Shown: in pieces, positions 14,079-23,123 of the stretch | Layout of the letters: the number at the start of each line of letters is the position of its first letter | How positions within the stretch are numbered: the stretch's first letter is position 1 | Source: Dyella sp. 2HG41-7 | GTDB taxonomy: Bacteria; Pseudomonadota; Gammaproteobacteria; Xanthomonadales; Rhodanobacteraceae | Direction: 5' to 3' | DNA: 64,000 nucleotides | Assembly (NCBI RefSeq): GCF_021390675.1 | Contig: NZ_JAJEJV010000003.1 | Location: forward strand, 172,293-236,292 | Notes under the pieces: generated by a model | Told to the model about the DNA's origin: nothing | Database searches by the model: none | The model's input: the letters and a program-made list of their open reading frames with translations, nothing else | Program-made: the position numbers and the translations under genes

Positions 14079-14939
14079 TCAACGACGCTGGCGGAACGCC
14101 TGTTCCAGCATCGCCTGATCGAACCCAGCGCCCGCTTCGCCTTCATCGACGTAGCGATACAGCGCGACGGCGTAAATCCCCTGCAGCGACGCCTGGATCA
14201 TGCTCAGCAGGATCAGGCCGACGAGCACGATGGCAATCACGCTCACCAGCAGCGCGACCGAATGCGCGGCCGCGGCGGCCACGACCAAAAGCACCGAAAC
14301 AAGCATCATCGCGAAGGTAATCAGGCCGAATGCGGCGCCCAGGCCCACGTTGCCGATCAGGTTCTCGCCCCAGGTGCGCTTTAGCATGTCCACGCTGCGT
14401 TGCACCGCTTCCAGCGGACCGACGTCCTCGTTCGCCAGGACTGGCACGACGAGGAATGTCGCCACGGTCCAGGCAAGACCGATCAGGCCGACCACAATGC
14501 GACCGATGAACCCCAGGCGTTCCTGCAGCGCACGCAGCACCATGCCCACCGTGGCGGAAATCACGGCGTAACCGAGGATGGTCGGGAAACGCGATTTCGC
14601 CACCGCGATGCTTTCGGCCACGGTCACCGTTTCGCCGCGCAGCCGCTGCATCGCCGCACTGGCGAGCGCTGTGTTGAAGAAAATGATGACGGTGTATTGC
14701 ACCAGATAAAACAGAAACATCAGGACGTAGTAGCGCGCGGGCAAGTGGTGCGACTCGCCATAGGCCTGGATGCTCGCACCGTCCACGAAATCGAAACCGA
14801 TCGGTATCAGAAACGTCGCTGCCACGATGATTGTGGAAATGCCAGACAGCAACGGAAACATCAGCAATGATTTGTCCGAGCGCAGCACCGCCACACTCGC
14901 TTTCAACAACTCCCAACTGCGTGCAAATTTACCGGCCAT
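14079..14939 (-). CDS. DUF6159-like integral membrane protein
   Basis: A 286-residue protein with about six membrane segments (near residues 25-50, 72-95, 120-145, 150-178, 205-235, 238-262). The N-terminal signature FARSWELLKASVAVLRSDKS and the layout match the DUF6159 family of bacterial membrane proteins, whose function is unknown. The ATG at 14939 has GGGGAGGGG just upstream; an 18-codon extension to 14993 has no supporting site. It stands apart from the fol genes: 81 bases separate it from folK. Confidence 0.75.
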   Translation of the reverse strand: MAGKFARSWELLKASVAVLRSDKSLLMFPLLSGISTIIVAATFLIPIGFDFVDGASIQAYGESHHLPARYYVLMFLFYLVQYTVIIFFNTALASAAMQRLRGETVTVAESIAVAKSRFPTILGYAVISATVGMVLRALQERLGFIGRIVVGLIGLAWTVATFLVVPVLANEDVGPLEAVQRSVDMLKRTWGENLIGNVGLGAAFGLITFAMMLVSVLLVVAAAAAHSVALLVSVIAIVLVGLILLSMIQASLQGIYAVALYRYVDEGEAGAGFDQAMLEQAFRQRR

Positions 14940-15020
14940 TGCATCCCCTCCCCTGTGAGGCGTCCTTTCTAGCATAGATTGCGCGACAGCCATTGCCGAG
15001 CTATCGAGCTTGCGCGAAAC

Positions 15021-15503
15021 CTACAAAGGTTCGACGGCTAGTGGCTCACTATCCGCCGGAAATGCGGCCCACAGCTCAGCCATCGTGTGACCGTTTACCG
15101 GATGCGGCAATGCGGGTGCGATATCGGCGATGGGCTTGAGCACGAAGGCGTGCTTCAGCTCCTTGCGCGGAATATCCAGATGCCCCGGCCCCTGCGTGAC
15201 CAGATTGTCATAAAGCACGATATCGACATCGAGCGTGCGGTCGGCATAGCGCGGTACATCGCGGCGACGGCCGTGGCGATCTTCGAGCGCATGCAGCCAG
15301 TCGTTGAGCGCGGTCGGCGATAAATCCGTGTCGATACCCACGGCGAGATTGATGAAGTCGGCGCCATCGAAACCGACCGCCGCGCTGCGATACGCGGGCG
15401 ATACATCGAGATGCCCGAAGCGCGCACGCAATTCATCAAGCGCAGCACGCAAATAACGATGCGGTTCCTGATTGGAACCCAAACTGAGATAGACGCGTGC
15501 CAT
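15021..15503 (-). CDS. folK: 2-amino-4-hydroxy-6-hydroxymethyldihydropteridine diphosphokinase
   Basis: 160 residues, normal HPPK length. It transfers pyrophosphate from ATP to 6-hydroxymethyl-7,8-dihydropterin in folate synthesis. Visible motifs: YLSLGSN at the N-terminus (pterin/ATP pocket) and RTLDVDIVLYD (metal-binding Asp pair). The ATG at 15503 shares one base with the folB stop (TGATG), so it is translationally coupled; a TTG one codon upstream is less likely. Confidence 0.95.
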   Translation of the reverse strand: MARVYLSLGSNQEPHRYLRAALDELRARFGHLDVSPAYRSAAVGFDGADFINLAVGIDTDLSPTALNDWLHALEDRHGRRRDVPRYADRTLDVDIVLYDNLVTQGPGHLDIPRKELKHAFVLKPIADIAPALPHPVNGHTMAELWAAFPADSEPLAVEPL

Positions 15504-15862
15504 CAATCGGGCCGTTTACCACGCTCGATGCGTACACCTACGGCTTTTGCGCCACGCACGGCGCCAGGCTTGGAAAGTTTCAAGCGCACCCACGAAACAC
15601 CGAATTCTTCGCGAATAATCTCCGCGCATCGCTCGGCCAACGTTTCCACCAAACCGAAACTCGATTCGCTGACATAACCGATCAATCGCTTGGAGACGTC
15701 TTTGTAGTTGAGCGTTTTCGCGATGTCGTCGCTCGCCGCCGGCACGGTGTTGTCGAACGCCATTTCGATATCGAAGGACAAGGTCTGGCGCACGCGCCGT
15801 TCCCAGTCGTAGATGCCGATCACGGTGTCGATGCGCAAATCTTCGATAAAGACGATATCCAT
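15503..15862 (-). CDS. folB: Dihydroneopterin aldolase
   Basis: 119 residues, typical for FolB, which converts 7,8-dihydroneopterin to hydroxymethyldihydropterin, the substrate of FolK. The family opening is clear (MDIVFIEDLRIDTVIGIYDW), as are the substrate-binding TLNYKDVSK and the C-terminal VRLKLSKPGAVRGAKAVGV. The ATG at 15862 was chosen because the homologous region begins there; the longer frame (to 15928) overlaps the tsaD stop. It lies 32 bases after tsaD in an apparent tsaD-folB-folK operon. Confidence 0.95.
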   Translation of the reverse strand: MDIVFIEDLRIDTVIGIYDWERRVRQTLSFDIEMAFDNTVPAASDDIAKTLNYKDVSKRLIGYVSESSFGLVETLAERCAEIIREEFGVSWVRLKLSKPGAVRGAKAVGVRIERGKRPD

Positions 15863-15894
15863 ACGTGCAAGCGTCGCGGATACGAGAGATACGA

Positions 15895-16941
15895 TCAAGC
15901 GGCAGGCGGAAGGGTTTGCAAGTCCCAACGCGGGAACACTTGCACCGATTCGTCCTGATGTTGGCCGTGCGCCAGACGGATCGCGCCGGCCAACGCAATC
16001 ATCGCGCCGTTGTCGGTGCAGAACTGCAAGCGCGGGAAGTAGGTCTTGAAGCCATCTTTGACGCCTGCGGCGGCGAGTTCTTCGCGTAGACGACGATTGG
16101 CGCCCACACCGCCGGCGATCACCAAGCGCTTCGCGCCGGTCTCAGCCAATGCGCGGCGGCATTTGATCAGCAGCGTGTCGACAATTGCCTCTTCGAACGC
16201 GCGCGCGATATCGGCGCGCGTTTGTTCGCTCTGGTCGGATTTCTGCCAGGCAAGCAGCACCTGCGTTTTCAAACCGGAAAAACTGAAATCGAGGCCGGGG
16301 CGATCGGTCATTGGACGCGCAAATCGAAACACGCCCGGTCTTCCCTGCCCCGCCAACGCCGCCAGCGCGGGTCCGCCCGGATACGGCAAGCCCATCAGTT
16401 TGGCGGTTTTGTCGAACGCCTCGCCGGCCGCATCGTCCAGCGTGTCGCCCAGGATGCGGTAATGCCCGATGCCCTGCACTTCCACCAGCATCGAATGCCC
16501 GCCGGACACCAGCAGGGCGACAAACGGCGGTTCAGGCGGATCGTCTTCCAGCAAGGGCGCCAGCAGATGCCCTTCCATATGGTGGACGCCGATGGCCGGC
16601 ACGCCCAAGGCCCAGGCCATAGCGCGCCCCGTCGCAGCGCCCACCAGCAAGGCGCCGACCAGGCCGGGACCCGCGGTGTAAGCCACGCCGCCCAGATCGG
16701 CCGGCGTCATCCCCGCCTGCGCCATCGCTTCGCGCACCAGCGGCAGCAATTTGCGCACGTGATCGCGACTGGCCAGTTCCGGCACCACGCCGCCGTAGTT
16801 GGCGTGCAGCTTCACCTGGGTATACAGGGCGTGCGACAACAGCCCGCGCCCAGGCGACTGCGGCTCCCAGCGCAGCAAGGCCACGCCGGTTTCGTCGCAG
16901 GACGTCTCGATACCCAGAATGGGGCGCAAGCTCGTAGTCAT
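15895..16941 (-). CDS. tsaD: tRNA N6-adenosine threonylcarbamoyltransferase
   Basis: 348 residues. It transfers threonylcarbamoyl from TC-AMP to A37 of ANN-decoding tRNAs, together with TsaB and TsaE. Family signatures: [15 protein letters not shown] at the start, the metal-binding HHMEGH near residues 113-118, [13 protein letters not shown], and [14 protein letters not shown] near the end. Divergent from rpsU, as in many gammaproteobacteria. Confidence 0.97.
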   Translation of the reverse strand: MTTSLRPILGIETSCDETGVALLRWEPQSPGRGLLSHALYTQVKLHANYGGVVPELASRDHVRKLLPLVREAMAQAGMTPADLGGVAYTAGPGLVGALLVGAATGRAMAWALGVPAIGVHHMEGHLLAPLLEDDPPEPPFVALLVSGGHSMLVEVQGIGHYRILGDTLDDAAGEAFDKTAKLMGLPYPGGPALAALAGQGRPGVFRFARPMTDRPGLDFSFSGLKTQVLLAWQKSDQSEQTRADIARAFEEAIVDTLLIKCRRALAETGAKRLVIAGGVGANRRLREELAAAGVKDGFKTYFPRLQFCTDNGAMIALAGAIRLAHGQHQDESVQVFPRWDLQTLPPAA

Positions 16942-17079
16942 AGTCCAAAGAAGCCGATGAAAAGGGGATACGGGCCACCGAAACGCCAGGACTTCGCGGC
17001 CAAGCCGTTATTTTGCCGATACTTCGGCGCCTATGCGACACTGCGCGGCCCCGAATCCCACTATTTTCGCCGCGGCGCT

Positions 17080-17109
17080 TTGAATTCTTCACCGCGCTGC
17101 GGGTATACT
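17080..17109 (+). promoter_or_regulatory. Sigma-70-type promoter of rpsU
   Basis: TTGAAT (17080-17085) and TATACT (17104-17109) are separated by 18 bases and lie 48 bases before the rpsU start. This is the best promoter match seen in the window. Confidence 0.65.
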
Positions 17110-17156
17110 TTGCGGCTCGCCCGGTTTTGCGGGCGCATTTACTACCCGGAGTTTCC

Positions 17157-17372
17157 ATGCCCAGCGTAAAAGTCCGCGAGAACGAGCCGTTCGAACTCGC
17201 CCTGCGTCGCTTCAAGCGCACCTGCGAAAAGGCCGGCGTTCTCGCCGAGACCCGTAAGCGCGAGTTCTACGAAAAGCCGACTCAGGAACGCAAGCGCAAG
17301 CGCGCCGCTGCCGTGAAGCGTCATCTGCGTCGTCTGTCGCGTGACGTGTCGCGCAAGACCCGCCTGTACTGA
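17157..17372 (+). CDS. rpsU: 30S ribosomal protein S21
   Basis: 71 residues, basic, full-length bS21 ([20 protein letters not shown] at the start, Arg/Lys-rich C-terminus). S21 helps the 30S subunit base-pair with mRNA at initiation. The ATG at 17157 follows GGAG with 6 bases spacing; the longer frame from 17013 overlaps the promoter and is wrong. It has its own terminator (17488-17520) before yqeY. Confidence 0.97.
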   Translation: MPSVKVRENEPFELALRRFKRTCEKAGVLAETRKREFYEKPTQERKRKRAAAVKRHLRRLSRDVSRKTRLY

Positions 17373-17487
17373 GCGCATGGCCCGCTGAGGCGGGCATCCA
17401 GAGTTCGGGCGCGTCCTGCGCCGCACTCTTTCAGCGTTCGCAGCCGGCGCGACCTTCCGCAGCCGCTGCCAGCAAGGCACTTGCACT

Positions 17488-17520
17488 AGCCGACGTTGCC
17501 CCGCAACGTCGGCTTTGTGC
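17488..17520 (+). terminator. Intrinsic terminator after rpsU
   Basis: AGCCGACGTTGC (17488-17499) and GCAACGTCGGCT (17503-17514) form a perfect 12-bp stem with a CCC loop, followed by TTTGTGC and further Ts. It probably lets most rpsU transcripts end before yqeY and dnaG, raising S21 over the downstream products. Confidence 0.8.
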
Positions 17521-17555
17521 TTTCCGAAATTTAGATTTCTTCAGAGGGTGACGCT

Positions 17556-18002
17556 ATGAGCTTGAAAGAAACGATCACCGAAGACATGAAGACCGCCATG
17601 CGCGGCGGCGAGAAGGCTCGCCTAGGTGTGATCCGCCTGATCCTGGCCGCGATCAAGCAGCGCGAAGTGGACGAACGCATCGTGCTGGACGACACCCAGG
17701 TCATCGCCGTGCTGGAAAAGATGGTCAAGCAGCGCAAAGACTCGGTCAGCCAATACGCCGCCGCCGGCCGCGAAGACCTGGCCGATGTCGAACGCGCGGA
17801 AATGGCCATCATCGAAACCTACCTGCCCGCCAAGCTCAGCGAAGCCGAGGTCGACGCCATGATCGACGCCGCTATCGCCGAATCCGGCGCGAGCAGCGCG
17901 CGCGATATGGGCAAAGTGGTCGCGCTGGTCAAAACCAAGACCGCCGGCCGCGCCGACATGGGCCAGGTTTCCGCGCGCATCAAAGCGCGCCTCGGCGGCT
18001 GA
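17556..18002 (+). CDS. GatB/YqeY domain-containing protein
   Basis: 148 residues, the stand-alone YqeY family. It is related to the C-terminal tRNA-binding domain of GatB, but its own function is unclear. Signatures: MKTAMRGGEKARLGVIRLIL, the RKDSVSQYAAAGREDLADVE segment, and a C-terminal MGKVVALVKTK...GQVSARIKARL. AGAGGGTGA lies just upstream of the ATG. The rpsU-yqeY-dnaG order is conserved in many proteobacteria. Confidence 0.93.
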   Translation: MSLKETITEDMKTAMRGGEKARLGVIRLILAAIKQREVDERIVLDDTQVIAVLEKMVKQRKDSVSQYAAAGREDLADVERAEMAIIETYLPAKLSEAEVDAMIDAAIAESGASSARDMGKVVALVKTKTAGRADMGQVSARIKARLGG

Positions 18003-18092
18003 TGTCTCCTCCGGCAGCGCCTCTGTGGCGCTGCCTTCACACCCATCACGATTAGATGCAGTCACCGCGGTGCGTACGCAGGAGAACGACGC

Positions 18093-18263
18093 ATGCTTAA
18101 GTGGGCCATCATTTTCGCGATTATTTCGCTTCTGTCCGGTTGGTTGGGCTTCGGCACGCTGTCCGGTGTCGCCGCCACCATCGCCAAGGTGCTGTTTGCG
18201 ATCTTCGTGATCATCTTCCTGTTCGCCGTCCTGGCCGTGATCGGGTTGATCCACGTCATGTAG
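18093..18263 (+). CDS. DUF1328 family small membrane protein
   Basis: 56 residues with two hydrophobic segments: [20 protein letters not shown], a short Gly-containing turn, then [20 protein letters not shown]. Size and sequence match the DUF1328/YtjA family, which has no known function. AGGAGA at 18079-18084 gives a good ribosome-binding site. Inserted between yqeY and dnaG in the same direction. Confidence 0.88.
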   Translation: MLKWAIIFAIISLLSGWLGFGTLSGVAATIAKVLFAIFVIIFLFAVLAVIGLIHVM

Positions 18264-18332
18264 CGCTGTCGCGCAAACTGCCCCGGCACAGGCCACGCAA
18301 ATCGTGCGATCAGGCCCTAGACTAGCCGGACT

Positions 18333-20069
18333 ATGCGCGGCCGCATCCCAGACAGTTTCATCGACGAACTGCTCGCCCGCGTCGACATCGTCGACGTGAT
18401 CGAGCGGCGCGTGCCGTTGAAAAAAGCGGGACGCGAATGGACCGCCTGCTGCCCGTTCCACAACGAACGCACGCCGTCGTTTTATGTCAGCCCCGCCAAG
18501 CAGTTCTTCCATTGTTTCGGCTGCGGCGCGCACGGCAGCGCCATCAAGTTTTTGATGGATTACGAGCGGCTGGAATTTCCGGACTCGGTCGAAGAACTCG
18601 CGCAAGCGGTCGGCCTGAAAGTGCCGTACGAAGGCGCGCGCGACAACGCGCCGCGCGAAGACAAAACCGATCTCTACGCCATGCTCGACGGCGCAACACG
18701 CTGGTACGAAGGTGAGTTGAAGAAGAGCGACGAGGCCAAGGCGTATTGCGACAAACGCGGCCTGGATGCGGACACCATCGCGCGCTTTCGCATCGGCTGG
18801 GCGCCGGCCGGCTTCGATGGCGTGATCCGGAACCTCGGTACCAGCGATCGGCGTATGCAGCTTTTGACCGAAGCGGGCATGGTCGCCAACAACGAACGCG
18901 GCAATAAATACGATCGCTTCCGCGAACGGCTGATGTTTCCGATTCTCGATCGCCGCGGCCGCGTGATCGCCTTCGGCGGCCGCGTGCTGAAGTCGGAACA
19001 AGGTCCGAAATACCTCAACTCGCCGGAAACGCCACTGTTCCACAAAGGCCGCGAGTTGTTCGCGCTGTGGCAGGTGAAACAAGCCAACTCCAACCTCGCG
19101 CGCATCGTAGTGGTGGAAGGCTATATGGATGTGATTGCGCTGCATCAAGCTGGCCTGCCGATCGCCGTGGCTACGTTGGGCACCGCCACCACGCCCGAAC
19201 ACACCGAAACCTTGTTTCGCACCGCGCCCGATGTCGTGTTCTGTTTCGACGGCGACCGCGCGGGTCGTTCCGCTGCCTGGAAAGCGCTGGAATCCGCGTT
19301 GCCGCGTTTGCGCGACGGACGTCAGGCGTATTTTCTGTTTCTGCCCGAAGGCGAAGATCCAGATACGCTGGTGCGTCAAGAAGGCAAAGAAGGTTTCGAG
19401 AAACGCCTGCGCGAAGCGACGCCGCTTTCGGAATATTTCTTTGGCGAACTCTCGCACGATGTCGACATGAGCAGTCTCGACGGACGCGCTCGCTTGGCCG
19501 AACGTGCGCGTCCGTTGATCGCGCGTTTGCCGGACGGCGCGTTTCGCGACTTGATGGCGCAGGAGCTGGAAAAACGCAGTGGCGCGCGCGCGGTGCTGGA
19601 GCCCGATGCGGTCGCGCGCCGTCCGGTGCAGCGCCCCGTCGCCGTGCAACGCTCATTGGTGCGCAGCGCCATTGCGCTGTTGCTCGCGCAACCGGGCCTC
19701 GCCGACGACGTCGAGCGGCCGTACGCATTTCTTCGTCTCGAGAAACCTGGCGTGGATTTGCTTGCGGAACTCCTCGACACCGCGCGCGCGCGGCCCGGCA
19801 TCAACGCCGCCATGCTGGTAGAACATTTCATGGAGCGGCCCGAGTACGCGGCGCTGCAAAAATTGATGGCCGCCACCGTCGTGGGCGAACCGGAAACGCA
19901 GCGCATCGAATTTTTCGACGCGCTCGCGCGCATGCAACAGCAAGCCATCGATCAACGCCGCGACGCGCTGGTCTCCAAAAATCGCGAGGGCAAACTCGAC
20001 AGCGCTGAAAAAGCCGAACTGCGCCAGTTGCTGGCAGCACGCGCGCCCACACCCACGGCCACGTCATGA
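18333..20069 (+). CDS. dnaG: DNA primase
   Basis: 578 residues. It makes RNA primers for replication. The N-terminal zinc-binding domain has C40, H43, C61 and C64 (CPFHNERTPSF...FHCFGCG). The RNA-polymerase core follows. The TOPRIM domain shows VVVEGYMDVIALHQAGL near residue 260 and the metal-binding CFDGDRAG. The C-terminal DnaB-interaction domain is present (LVRSAIALLLAQPGL to the end). The ribosome-binding site before the ATG at 18333 is weak. rpoD, the usual downstream partner, is absent here. Confidence 0.97.
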   Translation: MRGRIPDSFIDELLARVDIVDVIERRVPLKKAGREWTACCPFHNERTPSFYVSPAKQFFHCFGCGAHGSAIKFLMDYERLEFPDSVEELAQAVGLKVPYEGARDNAPREDKTDLYAMLDGATRWYEGELKKSDEAKAYCDKRGLDADTIARFRIGWAPAGFDGVIRNLGTSDRRMQLLTEAGMVANNERGNKYDRFRERLMFPILDRRGRVIAFGGRVLKSEQGPKYLNSPETPLFHKGRELFALWQVKQANSNLARIVVVEGYMDVIALHQAGLPIAVATLGTATTPEHTETLFRTAPDVVFCFDGDRAGRSAAWKALESALPRLRDGRQAYFLFLPEGEDPDTLVRQEGKEGFEKRLREATPLSEYFFGELSHDVDMSSLDGRARLAERARPLIARLPDGAFRDLMAQELEKRSGARAVLEPDAVARRPVQRPVAVQRSLVRSAIALLLAQPGLADDVERPYAFLRLEKPGVDLLAELLDTARARPGINAAMLVEHFMERPEYAALQKLMAATVVGEPETQRIEFFDALARMQQQAIDQRRDALVSKNREGKLDSAEKAELRQLLAARAPTPTATS

Positions 20070-20121
20070 CATGCGAACCGGATGCGCATCGTGAGCGGCT
20101 TTATGACGACAAGGAACGTTG

Positions 20122-20751
20122 ATGGATTTGCTTGAGCGCCTGATCACCGTCTTCGCCGAAAACGGCTACGCGGCGGTGTTCGTCGCGCTGATGCTGTGCG
20201 GCGCGGGACTGCCGCTGCCGGAAGACATCACGCTGGTTGCCGGCGGCGTGATCGCGGGTCTGGGTTACGCCAATGTGCACATCATGGCGGCGGTCACCAT
20301 GGTCGGCGTGCTGATGGGCGATGCGGGCATGTTTTTGCTCGGCCATCACTTTGGTGTGCATATGTTGCAGTGGCGACCCATTGCGTTGCTGATGCCGCCG
20401 CGTCGTTACGCACAGATGCAAGAGAAGTTCGAGCGCTACGGCAATCGGTTGATGTTCTTCGCACGATTTCTGCCCGGCATGCGAACGGCCGTGTACATCA
20501 CGGCAGGCGCGACGCATCGCGTGGGTTTCTGGCGCTTTCTGCTGCTGGACGGTCTAGCCGCCTTGATCAGCGTACCGTTCTGGGTCTACCTGGGTTATTT
20601 CGGCGCCAACCGACGCGATTGGCTCGGCATGTGGATACGCCGAGGGCAAAACAGTCTATGGCTGCTGGGCGTCGTAGCCGTATTGGTGGCGCTGGTGTTG
20701 TGGTGGCTGCGGCGTGCGCGTAACGCCGCGCAGGCGCAAAGCAAGCGTTAA
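20122..20751 (+). CDS. DedA family membrane protein
   Basis: 209 residues. Family features: GAGLPLPEDITLVAGGVIAG near residues 27-46, the FERYG...RFLPGMRTAVYITAGA block (about 105-135) with the conserved Arg, and four to five membrane segments. DedA proteins belong to the VTT/SNARE-associated superfamily of lipid scramblases and flippases and affect undecaprenyl phosphate recycling and envelope integrity. AAGGA is 6 bases before the ATG at 20122; a TTG one codon earlier is less likely. Confidence 0.9.
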   Translation: MDLLERLITVFAENGYAAVFVALMLCGAGLPLPEDITLVAGGVIAGLGYANVHIMAAVTMVGVLMGDAGMFLLGHHFGVHMLQWRPIALLMPPRRYAQMQEKFERYGNRLMFFARFLPGMRTAVYITAGATHRVGFWRFLLLDGLAALISVPFWVYLGYFGANRRDWLGMWIRRGQNSLWLLGVVAVLVALVLWWLRRARNAAQAQSKR

Positions 20752-20760
20752 CGTGCATCC

Positions 20761-21570
20761 CTAATACGGCGCGTTTGCGGGAGCGCCGTTCGCTTGCACA
20801 GGAAATTGCTTATGCAGATCGTCGCTCAGGATCTGCATGCTTTGCTGACTCACCTGGATCAAACCATTGACCGGCGAATCGAGATCGGCGATCAGACTCA
20901 TTGAAATGGCGACGGTCAGCACCGGAATGAAGGTCGCCAACGCCGCGCGATGACGTTGCCCGTAACCGATGATGATGGACGTCAACACGGACAACACCCC
21001 CATCAATATCCAGATATCCGGCGGCACGCGATTGCGTCGGGCCGCTACGCGTTTGCTGTCCATATCGATCATATCGTTCAACGCCGACACGTAGAGGCCG
21101 GTAATGGGCGTTGGCGCTTGCTGTGCAGCGGCCGTTGCCTGCGCCCAAAGCGCATCCTGAATTTTCCTGGCTTGTTTAACCGCCGGACTTTGTTCGTCGA
21201 TATCGGACATCGTGCCGAAAATAGCCAAGCGTGCATCGACATAATCGCGCAGCAACACTGGCGCCGCGCTGCGCACAGGCTCGACCTGCATCGCGGTGCG
21301 CAAGTAGGCCGTGCCGATGGCATTAGCTTCGTCGATGACCAACTGCTTGCGTGCATCGAAACGGGATAAGGCCATGCTCATCGCAAAACCGATCAGCAGG
21401 CTCAACAGCACCGCAACCTGGTTGCGCGTCTGATGAATCTGCTTTTCCCATTCCGTGTCTTCGGGATCTTTGGCGAATGCCCGCAAGCGATAACCAAACT
21501 CGTGCGCCAGCAACAATACCGCCGCTGCAACCACAAACAACGTAACCGGGTGATTCAACAGATACATCAT
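20761..21570 (-). CDS. Bestrophin-like DUF4239 membrane protein
   Basis: 269 residues with four membrane segments: about 5-22 and 50-65 at the N-terminus, 185-205 and 210-230 near the C-terminus. Between the pairs lies a helical soluble region with FDARKQLVIDEANAIGTAYLR. That segment and the 2+2 topology fit the DUF4239 (bestrophin-like) family. Function unknown. It follows the efflux outer-membrane factor by 54 bases on the same strand and may be the last gene of that operon. Confidence 0.7.
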   Translation of the reverse strand: MMYLLNHPVTLFVVAAAVLLLAHEFGYRLRAFAKDPEDTEWEKQIHQTRNQVAVLLSLLIGFAMSMALSRFDARKQLVIDEANAIGTAYLRTAMQVEPVRSAAPVLLRDYVDARLAIFGTMSDIDEQSPAVKQARKIQDALWAQATAAAQQAPTPITGLYVSALNDMIDMDSKRVAARRNRVPPDIWILMGVLSVLTSIIIGYGQRHRAALATFIPVLTVAISMSLIADLDSPVNGLIQVSQQSMQILSDDLHKQFPVQANGAPANAPY

Positions 21571-21624
21571 CGCGCCCCTTCCAGCAGATGTGCTTACTGT
21601 CGCCCAGCGCCTGCCTGGGATTGA

Positions 21625-23121
21625 CTACAGGTTACCCGCAACCGCCACATCGTGGCGATTCCACCAACCGCCGCCCAGTGCCTGAAACAGCGCCACCGTA
21701 TCGGCGTAACGCGCGGCGCGCGCCTGGATCAAGCCAAGTTCCGCCTGCCGATACGTCACTTGCGCATTGAGCAAGGCCACCATGCTGATATCGCCCAACG
21801 CGTACTGCTTCTGCGCGATGACGTAGCTGCGCGACGCCGCTTGTTCGGCGCGCGCCGAGGCAGCCATCGCATCGGCATCCGATTGCAGCGCGTGCAAGGT
21901 GTCGGCCACATTCTGCAAGGCGGTCAGGACCGTGCTGCGATATTGCTCCGCCGCTTGCTTATAAGCCGCCTCCGCCGCGCGCTGTTTGTGTTTGAGCGTG
22001 CCTCCGTCGAACAGCGGCGCAGTAACGGCGGCGCCGATATTCCAAAAACCGGTGCCCGAACCGAACAACGTGTGCATCTGGTCGGTGGCGCTACCCCAAT
22101 TGGCGGTGATGTTGATATTCGGCAAGCGCGCGGCGAACGCCACGCCCACTTGCGCGCATGCGGCATGCAACTGAGCATCCGCCATGCGTACGTCCGGGCG
22201 TTGCTCAACGAGTCGCGCAGGCAGCGTGAGCGGCAAATCCTGCGGCAATTGCAGGCTGTCCAGTGTGAATTGCGTGGCGATATCCTGATCGGGCGTACGA
22301 CCGGTGAGCGCGGCGAGCACATCGCGCTGCTGCGCCAACTGTTTGTTCAACGGAGGTAGTGCGACACGCGCTTGTTCCAACGCGGCCTCTTGCGCAGCCA
22401 CATCGTTGTCCGACGCATCGCCCAGATCCAGCTGCTTTTTGCTTGTATCCAGAATTTTTGACTGGCTGTCGATCATGTCCTGCGTGGCGGCAATCTGCGC
22501 GCGCAACGACGCTTCCTGTACAGCCGCATTGACGAGATTGGAGGTGAGCGTGAGATACGTCGCTTCCAGTTGGAAACGCTGCGCATCCGCCTGCGCCACC
22601 AGCGATTCCACCTGGCGACGATTGGCGCCCCACAGATCCGGCGCATACGAAATGCTCAGCTGCGCAGTGGTGAGGTTGTACAACGTGTCGTTGGAGGCGA
22701 TGCCGCTGGAAAGCACCTGACCGGTTTTTTGTCGCGTGGCATCAATGCCCGCGCTCACTTGCGGAAAATACTGTCCGCGCTGCGCGCGCACGTTTTCCAT
22801 CGCTTGACGCAGCGCTTGCTGCGACGCTGCGAGATCGGGGTTGTGCTTGTACGCATCGTCGATCAGGCCGTTCAGCGGTTCGGAGTGGAACAACGTCCAC
22901 CATTGGCCGGGAATGTCCTGACCTGCATTGAACTGCTGCGCATGCCCATCCGCCCCAGGTGCGGAAGCGGTCGTCGAAGATGTGTTCCCTTGCGTGTAGC
23001 TCTGCGCGGCAGGCGGTGCGGGACGGTGGTAATCCGGCCCCACCGCGCACGCACCAAGCGCCATGCTCACACCGAACACAAGCCATGAACGATAAAGATG
23101 AAAAAGACGATTCGCAGTCAT
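21625..23121 (-). CDS. RND efflux outer-membrane lipoprotein, NodT family
   Basis: 498 residues. Type-II signal peptide with lipobox LGAC (Cys25) followed by AVGPDYHRPAPP, the classic NodT/OprM start. Two repeated outer-membrane-factor domains of helices follow, with MENVRAQRGQYFPQVSAG in the first and VEQRPDVRMADAQLHAA between the halves. It should form the trimeric exit duct for the pump encoded just upstream. The ATG at 23121 lies two bases after the pump stop codon; the longer upstream frame is a shadow of the pump gene. Confidence 0.93.
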   Translation of the reverse strand: MTANRLFHLYRSWLVFGVSMALGACAVGPDYHRPAPPAAQSYTQGNTSSTTASAPGADGHAQQFNAGQDIPGQWWTLFHSEPLNGLIDDAYKHNPDLAASQQALRQAMENVRAQRGQYFPQVSAGIDATRQKTGQVLSSGIASNDTLYNLTTAQLSISYAPDLWGANRRQVESLVAQADAQRFQLEATYLTLTSNLVNAAVQEASLRAQIAATQDMIDSQSKILDTSKKQLDLGDASDNDVAAQEAALEQARVALPPLNKQLAQQRDVLAALTGRTPDQDIATQFTLDSLQLPQDLPLTLPARLVEQRPDVRMADAQLHAACAQVGVAFAARLPNINITANWGSATDQMHTLFGSGTGFWNIGAAVTAPLFDGGTLKHKQRAAEAAYKQAAEQYRSTVLTALQNVADTLHALQSDADAMAASARAEQAASRSYVIAQKQYALGDISMVALLNAQVTYRQAELGLIQARAARYADTVALFQALGGGWWNRHDVAVAGNL

Positions 23122-23123
23122 GA

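Noticed and set aside
17622-19649. 675-codon open frame antisense to yqeY and dnaG
   Set aside because: It spans several unrelated genes on the other strand; composition is typical of shadow frames.
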